Below, in pieces: positions 1-8,378 of a DNA stretch of 9,882 bases (position 1 is its first letter; the number at the start of each line of letters is the position of its first letter). The position numbers were made by a program, and so were the translations under genes. Source of the DNA: Deinococcus detaillensis (GTDB taxonomy: Bacteria > Deinococcota > Deinococci > Deinococcales > Deinococcaceae). The notes beneath the pieces were generated by a model. The model was given only the letters and a program-made list of their open reading frames with translations, had not been told where the DNA came from and did no database searches. Location of the stretch: the NCBI RefSeq assembly GCF_007280555.1, contig NZ_VKDB01000049.1:1-9882 (forward strand), read 5' to 3'.

Positions 1-31
1 GAGGTGGCCGGGACTCCATCCTGGCCACCTC
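1..31 (-). terminator. Probable operon-end hairpin at the window edge
   Basis: GAGGTGGCC (1-9) and GGCCACCTC (23-31) form a perfect 9-bp inverted repeat with a 13-nt loop, extendable by a G-U and a G-C pair. It begins 64 nt after the stop codon of the GH3 gene. For minus-strand transcripts any U-run would lie beyond base 1 and cannot be seen. No T-run follows on the plus strand. It is called a terminator from position and stem quality only. Confidence 0.5.
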
Positions 32-95
32 GTTGCCTGAAATGCCTCACCTGCACAGCACTATTCAGTGGGCCTTGAATATCCCCAAAGTACAG

Positions 96-2282
96 CTAAA
101 AGGTAAGGGCGGCCTGCTTGCCGTCCACCTCAAAGCGGTATTCGCCCTGTAGCACGCTTCCCGTGACCGGCCCGAAAACGTCCCCAGTAAAAGCTTCCAG
201 CCGCTCGGCAGGCACCGTCAGGCTGAGCGTGCGCGACTCGCCCGGCTTGAGTACGGCCCGAACCACGCCCACTGGACGCTTGACCGCTTCCAGGTTTCCG
301 GTGGGCGGCAAGCTGGTGCGGACAATGAAGGTGCCGGTGCCCGTTTTCTCGCCGACGTTTTTGAGCGTCACGCTGACACTCACGCCTCCGGGCACAGTGC
401 TGGCCGTCACGGCCGAGGTGGCGAAGCGGGTGTAGTCCAGCCCAAAACCCAGTGGATACAGCGGCAGCGGCGCTTCACCCGCGCCTTCCGGGGGGCGGTC
501 GGCGCTCAGCCCCGCCTCGCCGAGACTGCCGGGCCAAGTGAACGGCAAGCGGCCAGCGAATCCGGCGCGGCCATACAGCGCGTCGGCCAGCGCTGCGCCG
601 CCTTCACTGCCGGGCAGATAAGCCATCACCAAAGCCGCGAGGCGGTTGCGCAGGTCTTCGGGCAGCAGGATCGGGCGGCCTGCCACCAGCACCAGCACCA
701 CCGGCTTACCCGTGCCCAGCACATCGCGCAGCAGTTGAATCTGGCTGTCCGGCAGCGCCAAATTGGGATTGTTGGCCTGACTCTCGGCGGCGGGGGCTTC
801 CCCCAGCGCCAGCACGATCTTGTCGGCGTTGGCGGCGGCTTTGAGCAGCGCTCCCCGTTTGCCGTCGGGCAGGGCGCTGACGCTGACGCCCGCCGGGGCC
901 GAGGCTTTGAGGGCCGCCGCCAGCGTGCTGACTTTCGGCACATAGGTCACGTTGCCCCTGCCGACGCCCTGCCAGTTGACGCTCCAGCCGCCGAGCTGAA
1001 TGGCCGCGCTGTCCATCGCCGGGCCAGTCACCAGCACCCGGCCTCTGGTCAGCGGCAAGGCGGAGCTGTCGTTCTCCAGCAGCGTCAGGGTCGCCGCCGC
1101 CGCCCGCTTGGCCAGCGCCCGGTGGTCGGCCAGCACGCCGCTGCCAGCGGGCCGGGCGTCCATCAAATTCAGCTCAGCCTTGAAGGTCAGCATCCTGAGC
1201 GCCGCTTCGTCCAACCGCGCCTGCGTGATGAGCTGGCCCTGCACCGCTTCTTTCAGCGCCGCCGCGTACTTTTCTACGTCGTAGGGCACCATATAGAGAT
1301 CAATTCCAGCGTTGACGCTGTCGGCGGCGGCCCTCACCAGATCGGCGTGGGTCTTGTAGACCGTGATCAACCGGTCGATATCGTTCCAGTCGCTGACCAC
1401 CAGCCCCCCGAACCCCAGCTCGCCGCGCAGTACATCGGTCAGCAGGGTGCGCGAGGCGTGAACCGGCAGGCCGTTGACGCTGCCGCTGTTGGCCATCACC
1501 GCCATCGCCCCGGCCCGAATTCCAGCTTTGAATGGGGGCAGATACAGTTCGTGGAGGGCACGCAAACTGATCTCGGCGTCGGCCCTGTCGCGGCCTAGAC
1601 TCGGTGAGCCGTAGCCCACGAAATGCTTGAGGGTGGCGGCCACTCCGCCCGCCTGCAAGCCCAGCACGTCGGCGGTGATCTGATCGGCCACCAGCCAAGG
1701 CGACTCGCCAAAAGTCTCGTAAAAGCGTCCCCAGCGTGGATCGCGGCCCAAATCGGCCACCGGACTGAAATCCCAGTCCATATTCATGGCCCGCATGTCC
1801 TGAGCGGTGGCGAGGGCAATTTCTCTGGTCAGCGCCGGATCGAACGCCGCGCCCAGCCCCAAGTTGTGTGGGTAGAGGGTCGCGCCCGCGACGTTGCCCA
1901 CCCCGTGAACCGAGTCGGTGCCGAAGACAGCGGGCACGCCGCCGGGCAAATGCTGGCGGCCCAGTTCTTCCAAGCTGCGCAGGGTGTCGGCCCAGCCGAG
2001 GGGCTTGTTGGGCTGCGGGGTGTCGCCGCCGCCGTTGAGGATCGCGCCGGGCAGCAACTGAGCAAAGCTGCTGCCTGCGCTAGCAGCCACAGGCCCGCTG
2101 CGCCCGCCCTCCAGAAAGCGGAAAAAGTGGGCCATGCTGACCTGCCCGATCTTCTCGTCGAGGGTCATTTTGGCCATCACCACGCGGGCGCGGGTTTCGG
2201 CCTCGGTTCGGGTCAGCGTGGGGACGGCCTGAGCGCTGGCCACAGGGGTTAAAAGGAGGGCAACGGTCAATAGACGCTTCAT
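96..2282 (-). CDS. Exported GH3 beta-glucosidase / exo-beta-glucanase
   Basis: This 728-residue glycoside hydrolase family 3 enzyme should release glucose from the non-reducing ends of beta-glucans or beta-gluco-oligosaccharides. The N-terminus is a Sec signal peptide (KR, then a hydrophobic run, A17-Q-A19 before the probable cleavage point), so it acts outside the cytoplasmic membrane. The (beta/alpha)8 domain spans about residues 25-380, with D123 and H126 (GTDSVHG), the DPRWGR block at 181-186, K219-H220, and the nucleophile D298 in the VVSDW motif. The alpha/beta sandwich (about 390-590) carries LGGWSVNWQG near 430-439 and a GEAPAAES block at 494-501 that resembles barley ExoI; by that comparison E500 is the likely acid/base. 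A fibronectin-III-like domain fills about 620-728. The protein contains no cysteine. A GGAG sequence 5 nt before the ATG supports the start. It is the last gene of the locus, 96 bp after the GH1 gene. The family call is firm, the substrate is inferred. Confidence 0.93.
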   Translation of the reverse strand: MKRLLTVALLLTPVASAQAVPTLTRTEAETRARVVMAKMTLDEKIGQVSMAHFFRFLEGGRSGPVAASAGSSFAQLLPGAILNGGGDTPQPNKPLGWADTLRSLEELGRQHLPGGVPAVFGTDSVHGVGNVAGATLYPHNLGLGAAFDPALTREIALATAQDMRAMNMDWDFSPVADLGRDPRWGRFYETFGESPWLVADQITADVLGLQAGGVAATLKHFVGYGSPSLGRDRADAEISLRALHELYLPPFKAGIRAGAMAVMANSGSVNGLPVHASRTLLTDVLRGELGFGGLVVSDWNDIDRLITVYKTHADLVRAAADSVNAGIDLYMVPYDVEKYAAALKEAVQGQLITQARLDEAALRMLTFKAELNLMDARPAGSGVLADHRALAKRAAAATLTLLENDSSALPLTRGRVLVTGPAMDSAAIQLGGWSVNWQGVGRGNVTYVPKVSTLAAALKASAPAGVSVSALPDGKRGALLKAAANADKIVLALGEAPAAESQANNPNLALPDSQIQLLRDVLGTGKPVVLVLVAGRPILLPEDLRNRLAALVMAYLPGSEGGAALADALYGRAGFAGRLPFTWPGSLGEAGLSADRPPEGAGEAPLPLYPLGFGLDYTRFATSAVTASTVPGGVSVSVTLKNVGEKTGTGTFIVRTSLPPTGNLEAVKRPVGVVRAVLKPGESRTLSLTVPAERLEAFTGDVFGPVTGSVLQGEYRFEVDGKQAALTF

Positions 2283-2304
2283 TCAGTCTCCAGATTCTCG
2301 GCCC

Positions 2305-2322
2305 GGCGAGGCTCAGCCCGCC
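2305..2322 (-). other. Small GC-rich hairpin between the GH1 and GH3 genes
   Basis: GGCGAGGCTCAGCCCGCC can fold into a 7-bp stem with one bulged A and a TCA loop, 23 bp before the GH3 start. No T-run follows on either strand, so it is not an intrinsic terminator. Nothing promoter-like was seen in this 96-bp gap, which fits readthrough from GH1 into GH3. Confidence 0.35.
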
Positions 2323-2378
2323 ACAGTGTTTACCGCTGGTGGGTTGCCATTCCTTAGGGCCGTGTTCGGCGGGGTCGG

Positions 2379-3773
<1,395 letters not shown>

Positions 3774-3816
3774 GGTTCTCCAGAAGTGAAGACAGGGATG
3801 AGGAGGGGAGGGGAGG

Positions 3817-4692
3817 TTAGCCTTTCAGCGCTCCGCTGGTCAGGCCGTCGATGAGGCGGCGTGAGGCGAAGGCGAAGATGATCAGCAGCGGCACCACCGT
3901 CAGGGCCACGCCGCACATCAGCGCTCCCCAGTCGGTGTTGGCGATGCCTTGCAAGGTGCGCAGGGCCAGCGGCGCGGTGTAGGTCTCGGCGCTGCGGAAG
4001 ATGATCAGCGGGCCCAAAAAGCCGTTCCACGACTGCACGAAGGTCACCAGACCGAGGGTCGCCATCGCCGGGCCGGTCAGCGGCACGATGACTTTGCGAA
4101 AGGTCGTGAATTCGGTGGCCCCGTCGATGCGGGCGGCCTCGACCAGTTCACGCGGAATGGCGCTCCCGATGTACTGGCGCATCAAAAAGATGCCGAAGGC
4201 GTTGGCCATGCTGGGAATCCACAGCGCTCTGGGGGTGTCGATCCAGCCCAGCGCCTGCATGATCAGGGCGTAGGGCACGATGTTGAGGGTCGACGGAATC
4301 AGCAGGGTCGCCAGCAGCAGCCCGAATAGCCAACCCTTGCCCTTGAATTCGTACATGGCAAAGGCGTAGCCGCCCAGCGTGCAGAAAAACAGGGTGGTCG
4401 CGGTGGTCAGCACCGCCAGATACAAGCTGTTCCAGAGGTTGCGCCAGAACGGCATGCGTGAGAGCAGGCTTTCGTAGTTGTTGGTCAGGTCGTGGCCGAA
4501 CCAGACGGGCGGCGGCAGCGAGAAGATCTCTTGGCGCGGGTGGGTGGCGAAAACGAACATGAAGTAGAAGGGAGCCAGCGTCAGCAGGCCGCCGAGAACG
4601 AGCAGCAGAATGGAACCGGCGCGGCTGAGTGGGCGCTTGCCGCTGATGCTGCGGGGCGTCGTGCGCGGCGCGGCCAGGGGAGTGGAGGTCAT
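3817..4692 (-). CDS. CUT1 sugar ABC transporter permease, MalG-like
   Basis: This 291-residue inner-membrane permease would form half of the sugar channel of the importer. The N-terminal tail is cytoplasmic and basic. About six membrane segments can be read, near residues 27-49, 90-113, 121-144, 155-172, 208-228 and 256-276. The cytoplasmic EAA loop that docks on the transport ATPase is clear: VEAARIDGAT from V184, with D190-G191, followed by F and VIVPL. Its ATG overlaps the TGA of the MalF-like gene by 4 nt (ATGA) and only a weak AAGGCGG precedes it, so translation is probably coupled to the upstream permease. Together with the binding protein and the other permease it should import a short beta-glucoside. 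No ATP-binding subunit is encoded in the window. The family is clear; the sugar is inferred from the flanking glucosidases. Confidence 0.94.
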   Translation of the reverse strand: MTSTPLAAPRTTPRSISGKRPLSRAGSILLLVLGGLLTLAPFYFMFVFATHPRQEIFSLPPPVWFGHDLTNNYESLLSRMPFWRNLWNSLYLAVLTTATTLFFCTLGGYAFAMYEFKGKGWLFGLLLATLLIPSTLNIVPYALIMQALGWIDTPRALWIPSMANAFGIFLMRQYIGSAIPRELVEAARIDGATEFTTFRKVIVPLTGPAMATLGLVTFVQSWNGFLGPLIIFRSAETYTAPLALRTLQGIANTDWGALMCGVALTVVPLLIIFAFASRRLIDGLTSGALKG

Positions 4693-5681
4693 TTGGCCGC
4701 CTTGCTGTCGCTCATGCCGCTGCGTCCGAAGAGGCGGTTGTTGACCAGGGTGAGCAGGCCGATCACGATAAAGAGCAGCCAGGCCATCGCGGCGGCCAGT
4801 CCAGCGTCGCTGTAAGCGTTGTAGGTTCTAAACATATACATGATGGTGGTCAGTCCTGCCTGCCCGACGCCGCCGCCGCCGTTGGTGAGAATGTACGGTT
4901 CTTCGAATAGCTGAAAGCCGCCGATGAGGCTCAGGGTCACGGCCAGGAACATAGTGGGGCGCAGCAGCGGCAAGGTGATGAACCGGAACTGCTGGGCTCG
5001 GGTCGCGCCGTCCACCGAAGCTGCTTCGTAGAGGTCGCCAGGAATGGCTTGCAGGCCTGACAAGTACAGCAGCATGTTCCAGCCCACGTAGCGCCAGACG
5101 ATCACCATGGCAATCGACGGCTGCACGAAGGCGCGTTCGCCCAGCCAGTTGATCTTGTCAGCAGGAAACAGCACACCCAGGATGGGAATGTGGTGCAGGC
5201 TGTTGAGCGCCGCGTTGAGCACGCCGTACTGCCAGCTAAACAGCGTGAAGAAGATCACCGAGATGGCGACCACCGAGGTGATGTACGGCAAAAAGTAGAT
5301 GGCCGTAATCAGGGACTGGGCTTTTTTGAGGCCCATATTGATGGCAAAGGCCAGCGGAATGGCGATCAGGTGCTGCGGCAGGCCGCTTTCCACCGCCAAA
5401 ATTGTGGTGTTTTTCAGTGACAGCCAGAAGGTGGGATCGGTGAGGTTGTCGGTGAAGTTGCGCAGGCCCACGAACTTCATGTCGCCCAGGCCGCTGCCGG
5501 GTTGCCACTCATGCACCGAGAGGTAGCCGTTGAAGATGATAGGGAAGAGGCCGAAGGCAAAAAACAACAAGAAGAAGGGGCTGATAAAGATATAAGGGGC
5601 GTATTTACGCTGAAAGTTATCCCAGCCGCCGATTTTAGGAATGGGCGGCTGAGGCGTCAGCTTGGCGGGGGGAGCGGTCAT
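4689..5681 (-). CDS. CUT1 sugar ABC transporter permease, MalF-like
   Basis: With the chosen start this is a 330-residue membrane permease, partner of the MalG-like protein. Six membrane segments are visible near residues 29-50, 92-114, 122-147, 188-208, 238-258 and 293-314. The EAA loop is YEAASVDGAT from Y218, followed by F and ITLPLLRP. The ATG at 5681 is preferred because AAGGAGG sits 7 nt upstream. An in-frame GTG at 5714 would add 11 residues but would place that ribosome binding site inside the coding region. The stop overlaps the next permease start (ATGA). Upstream, 146 bp separate it from the binding-protein gene, and that gap holds a terminator and a tandem repeat, so permease expression is probably lower than binding-protein expression. 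The long soluble P2 domain of E. coli MalF is absent, as is usual for CebF/UgpA-like members. Confidence 0.94.
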   Translation of the reverse strand: MTAPPAKLTPQPPIPKIGGWDNFQRKYAPYIFISPFFLLFFAFGLFPIIFNGYLSVHEWQPGSGLGDMKFVGLRNFTDNLTDPTFWLSLKNTTILAVESGLPQHLIAIPLAFAINMGLKKAQSLITAIYFLPYITSVVAISVIFFTLFSWQYGVLNAALNSLHHIPILGVLFPADKINWLGERAFVQPSIAMVIVWRYVGWNMLLYLSGLQAIPGDLYEAASVDGATRAQQFRFITLPLLRPTMFLAVTLSLIGGFQLFEEPYILTNGGGGVGQAGLTTIMYMFRTYNAYSDAGLAAAMAWLLFIVIGLLTLVNNRLFGRSGMSDSKAAK

Positions 5682-5688
5682 GGTAAAG

Positions 5689-5695
5689 CCTCCTT
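5689..5695 (-). promoter_or_regulatory. Ribosome binding site fixing the MalF-like permease start
   Basis: On the minus strand AAGGAGG ends 7 nt before the ATG at 5681. It is a near-complete anti-Shine-Dalgarno match and decides this start over the in-frame GTG at 5714. Such a strong site would help translation of the transcripts that escape the upstream terminator. Confidence 0.85.
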
Positions 5696-5709
5696 CAGTA
5701 CGGCCATCA

Positions 5710-5771
5710 AGCACAAACCCGTCAGCACAAATTGGTCAGCACAGCTCAGCTAGCACAGCAAAGCGAGCAAA
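5710..5771. repeat. Degenerate 14-nt tandem repeat in the operon gap
   Basis: On the plus strand AGCACA starts at 5710, 5724, 5738 and 5752, exactly 14 nt apart. A fifth, altered copy (AGCAAA) starts at 5766 in the same register. On the transcribed strand each unit reads TGTGCT plus eight variable bases. Units 1 and 2 agree at 11 of 14 positions, as do units 3 and 4, while units 2 and 3 agree at 8 of 14. The array fills most of the spacer between the intrinsic terminator and the permease ribosome binding site. It may be a decayed tandem duplication or a set of regularly spaced protein or RNA binding sites; the sequence alone does not say which. Confidence 0.75.
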
Positions 5772-5772
5772 C

Positions 5773-5815
5773 AAAAACTGAGCGCGGGCACCCCTTGCCA
5801 GACACGCTCAGCTTT
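5773..5815 (-). terminator. Intra-operon rho-independent terminator after the binding-protein gene
   Basis: In the minus-strand transcript a perfect 7-bp stem, CTGAGCG (5811-5805) with CGCTCAG (5784-5778), closes an inner GGCA/TGCC stem with a 5-nt loop. It is followed directly by five U residues (5777-5773). A short A-tract before the stem can extend it by pairing with the U-run. The hairpin begins 12 nt after the stop codon of the binding-protein gene and lies upstream of both permeases. It probably acts as a partial terminator and 3'-end stabiliser, giving more binding protein than permease, a common arrangement in binding-protein operons. Confidence 0.85.
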
Positions 5816-5827
5816 GAGTGAGGCTGT

Positions 5828-7078
<1,251 letters not shown>

Positions 7079-7100
7079 GGTAAAACCTCCGAGAACAGGA

Positions 7101-7106
7101 ATTCTA
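7101..7106 (-). promoter_or_regulatory. Possible -10 element upstream of the binding-protein gene
   Basis: TAGAAT on the minus strand matches five of six bases of the sigma-70 -10 consensus and lies 22 bp before the binding-protein start. No recognisable -35 hexamer stands 16-18 bp upstream; the position at 17 bp reads CACCGC. The 119-bp gap between the repressor and binding-protein genes therefore may hold a promoter that needs an activator, or none at all. Confidence 0.25.
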
Positions 7107-7179
7107 AAAAACTAAGGAAGGCGGCGGTGGGTGCGCTGCGGACAGTGTTGCTCAGAAACGAATGCTGCCCAAGAGTCAA

Positions 7180-7213
7180 CCCAGGAGCGTCCGACTGTCA
7201 CGCGCCTCCTGGG
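7180..7213 (-). other. Hairpin spanning the lacI-type gene stop codon
   Basis: On the minus strand CCCAGGAG (7213-7206) pairs perfectly with CTCCTGGG (7187-7180). It extends inward by GCG/CGC with one bulged G, and the loop contains the TGA stop at 7200-7198. The sequence after it (TTGACTCTT) is not a U-run, so this is at best a weak or factor-dependent terminator. It could also be an mRNA-stability structure between the repressor and transporter genes. Confidence 0.5.
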
Positions 7214-8235
7214 GGCGAAGCGGCCCTGACTGGCCCAGTGGACTCGCGCACGACGAGCTGCGGAAGGTGAATGGGCAAAGACGGGGTTTTTGAAGCCAGC
7301 AGTTGCAGCACGGCCTCGGCAGCCTGCTCTCCAAGTTCACTGACCGATTGACGCACGGTGGTCAGCGGTGGGGTGGTGTATTTGGCGGCAAACAGATCAT
7401 CAAATCCGGTCAGCGAGAGGTCTTCAGGCACCCGCACGCCCCGGCGGTACAGCGTCAGCCGCGCTCCAAAAGCCATCTGATCGTTGGCACAGCACAAAGC
7501 CGTAAACGCGTGGCCTCCTTCCAGAAGGGTCGCGGCGGCCTGTTCGCCGCTGACCTCGGTGTAATCGCCGCGCAGCATCAGCTCAGGAACAACCGTCAGC
7601 CCGGCGTCCCGCATTCCGGTTTCAAAGCCTTCCCGGCGCTCGAAAGCGTCGTGCTGCTCCTCTGGCCCGCCGATATAAGCGATGCGGCGGTGGCCGAGCG
7701 CGGCCAGGTGCTCTACGACTTGCCGCATCCCGGCTTGGTTGTCGGTCATCAGGCAGCGCTCAGCGAGGCTGTCCAGACTGCGGCCCACCACCACCAGCGG
7801 CAGCCGCTCGGCGGCCCGGTTCAGCGCCGCGTCTTCGATGACGCCGCCCAGCACGATCAGGGCGTCTACTCGGCGGCGCAGCAACAAATTGAGGGCTTCG
7901 CGCTCTTGTTCGGCGTCCCAGTGACCGCTGACCGCCAGCAGATGGTAGGGTGTGCCCACCAAGCCGCGTTCGATGCCTGCCAGCGTTTCGCCGTAAAAGG
8001 GACTGGAGAGGTTTTGGGTCAGCACACCCACCGAGAAGCTGCGTCCACCTGCGAGGGCTTGGGCCTGCGCGTTGGGCGCAAACTCAAGCTTGTGAATAGC
8101 CGCTTCAACCCGCGCCCGCTTGTCGGAAGCGACTTTGGCGCTGCCGTTGAGGATGCGCGAGACGGTGCTGGGCGAAACGCCCGCTTCTCTCGCGACCTCG
8201 ACCAGCGTCACCGTTTGTGTTGTTGAGGCCGTCAC
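7198..8235 (-). CDS. LacI-family transcriptional repressor (CebR-like role)
   Basis: This 345-residue regulator would repress the adjacent beta-glucoside uptake and hydrolysis genes and probably itself until a sugar ligand is bound. The helix-turn-helix is at about 9-29 (TLVEVAREAGVSPSTVSRIL), followed by the hinge helix NAQAQALAGG (55-64). Its leucine is the residue that usually wedges into a central CpG of LacI-type operators. The periplasmic-binding-protein-like sensor domain runs from about 67 (FSVGVLTQNLSSPFYGETLAGIE) to 332, including GHRRIAYIGG at 181-190 and TGFDD at 276-280. The GTG at 8235 is chosen as start because AAGGAG ends 8 nt upstream; a longer frame to 8277 would swallow that site. 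An out-of-frame ATG-TCG-TGA immediately precedes and overlaps the GTG. Its own promoter carries a LacI-type operator. Ligand identity is inferred from context. Confidence 0.93.
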   Translation of the reverse strand: MTASTTQTVTLVEVAREAGVSPSTVSRILNGSAKVASDKRARVEAAIHKLEFAPNAQAQALAGGRSFSVGVLTQNLSSPFYGETLAGIERGLVGTPYHLLAVSGHWDAEQEREALNLLLRRRVDALIVLGGVIEDAALNRAAERLPLVVVGRSLDSLAERCLMTDNQAGMRQVVEHLAALGHRRIAYIGGPEEQHDAFERREGFETGMRDAGLTVVPELMLRGDYTEVSGEQAAATLLEGGHAFTALCCANDQMAFGARLTLYRRGVRVPEDLSLTGFDDLFAAKYTTPPLTTVRQSVSELGEQAAEAVLQLLASKTPSLPIHLPQLVVRESTGPVRAASPPGGA

Positions 8236-8243
8236 GACATGAT

Positions 8244-8249
8244 CTCCTT
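8244..8249 (-). promoter_or_regulatory. Ribosome binding site fixing the GTG start of the repressor
   Basis: AAGGAG on the minus strand lies 8 nt before the GTG at 8235 and supports that start. The competing out-of-frame ATG at 8240 would be only 3 nt from it and reads ATG-TCG-TGA. The in-frame upstream start at 8277 has no comparable site. Confidence 0.7.
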
Positions 8250-8308
8250 GGCAGCCGCAGTGGCCTGCCGGTAACACGACATCCGAACTTTATTTGGTGA
8301 ACGGTTCT

Positions 8309-8337
8309 ACATTAGGCGTTCTTGAAAGCGCTGTCAA
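8309..8337 (-). promoter_or_regulatory. Sigma-70 promoter of the LacI-family gene
   Basis: On the minus strand a perfect -35 box TTGACA (8337-8332) is separated by exactly 17 bp from TAATGT (8314-8309), which keeps T1, A2 and T6 of the -10 consensus. Transcription would start near 8302, leaving a leader of about 65 nt before the GTG. The -35 box lies inside the palindromic operator, so a bound repressor would block polymerase. The histidine-kinase gene ends only about 40 bp upstream of it. Confidence 0.75.
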
Positions 8338-8338
8338 G
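8321..8338. promoter_or_regulatory. LacI-family operator (18-bp near-palindrome)
   Basis: CTTGAAAGCGCTGTCAAG has half-sites that match at 8 of 9 positions around a central CG, the symmetry expected for a LacI/GalR-family site. Its core TGAAAGCGCTGTCA is close to the cre consensus bound by CcpA, another LacI-family member. It covers the -35 hexamer of the repressor promoter, so negative autoregulation is the simplest reading. A second perfect inverted repeat, TGAAAGC (8323-8329) with GCTTTCA (8338-8344), overlaps it 4 bp off-centre. Confidence 0.75.
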
Positions 8339-8378
8339 CTTTCAGCCGCCTTGCTCAAAAGTCTCATCTCGGAGCAGA

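Noticed and set aside
735..1598. Plus-strand open frame (287 codons) opposite the GH3 gene
   Set aside because: It has a shadow-like Gln/Arg/Gly/His-rich composition and lies entirely within a well-supported GH3 coding sequence.
5678..5707. Nine-codon reading frame (MAVLKEALP) whose stop overlaps the permease start
   Set aside because: The ATGA overlap is tempting as a leader peptide, but no ribosome binding site precedes it and a frame this short arises easily by chance.
5682..5714. N-terminal extension of the MalF-like permease from a GTG at 5714
   Set aside because: The strong AAGGAGG site lies inside this extension, 7 nt before an ATG, and the GTG overlaps a repeat unit with no ribosome binding site before it.
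7144..7178. TTGACT at 7178-7173 (minus strand) as a -35 box for the binding-protein gene
   Set aside because: At spacings of 16-18 bp the downstream hexamers read TTCTGA, TCTGAG and CTGAGC, none of which resembles a -10 element.
7303..8226. Long plus-strand open frame (307 codons) opposite the LacI-family gene
   Set aside because: It lies opposite a full LacI-family protein, is rich in Gln, His and Arg as antisense frames tend to be, and shows no recognisable domain.
8236..8277. N-terminal extension of the LacI-family protein by 14 residues
   Set aside because: The extension would cover the AAGGAG ribosome binding site at 8244-8249, and LacI-family proteins normally begin a few residues before the helix-turn-helix.
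8299..8307. GAACGGTTC palindrome near the predicted repressor transcription start
   Set aside because: Only four bases per arm, the symmetry does not extend outward, and it does not resemble the main operator, so it is too weak to call as a second site.
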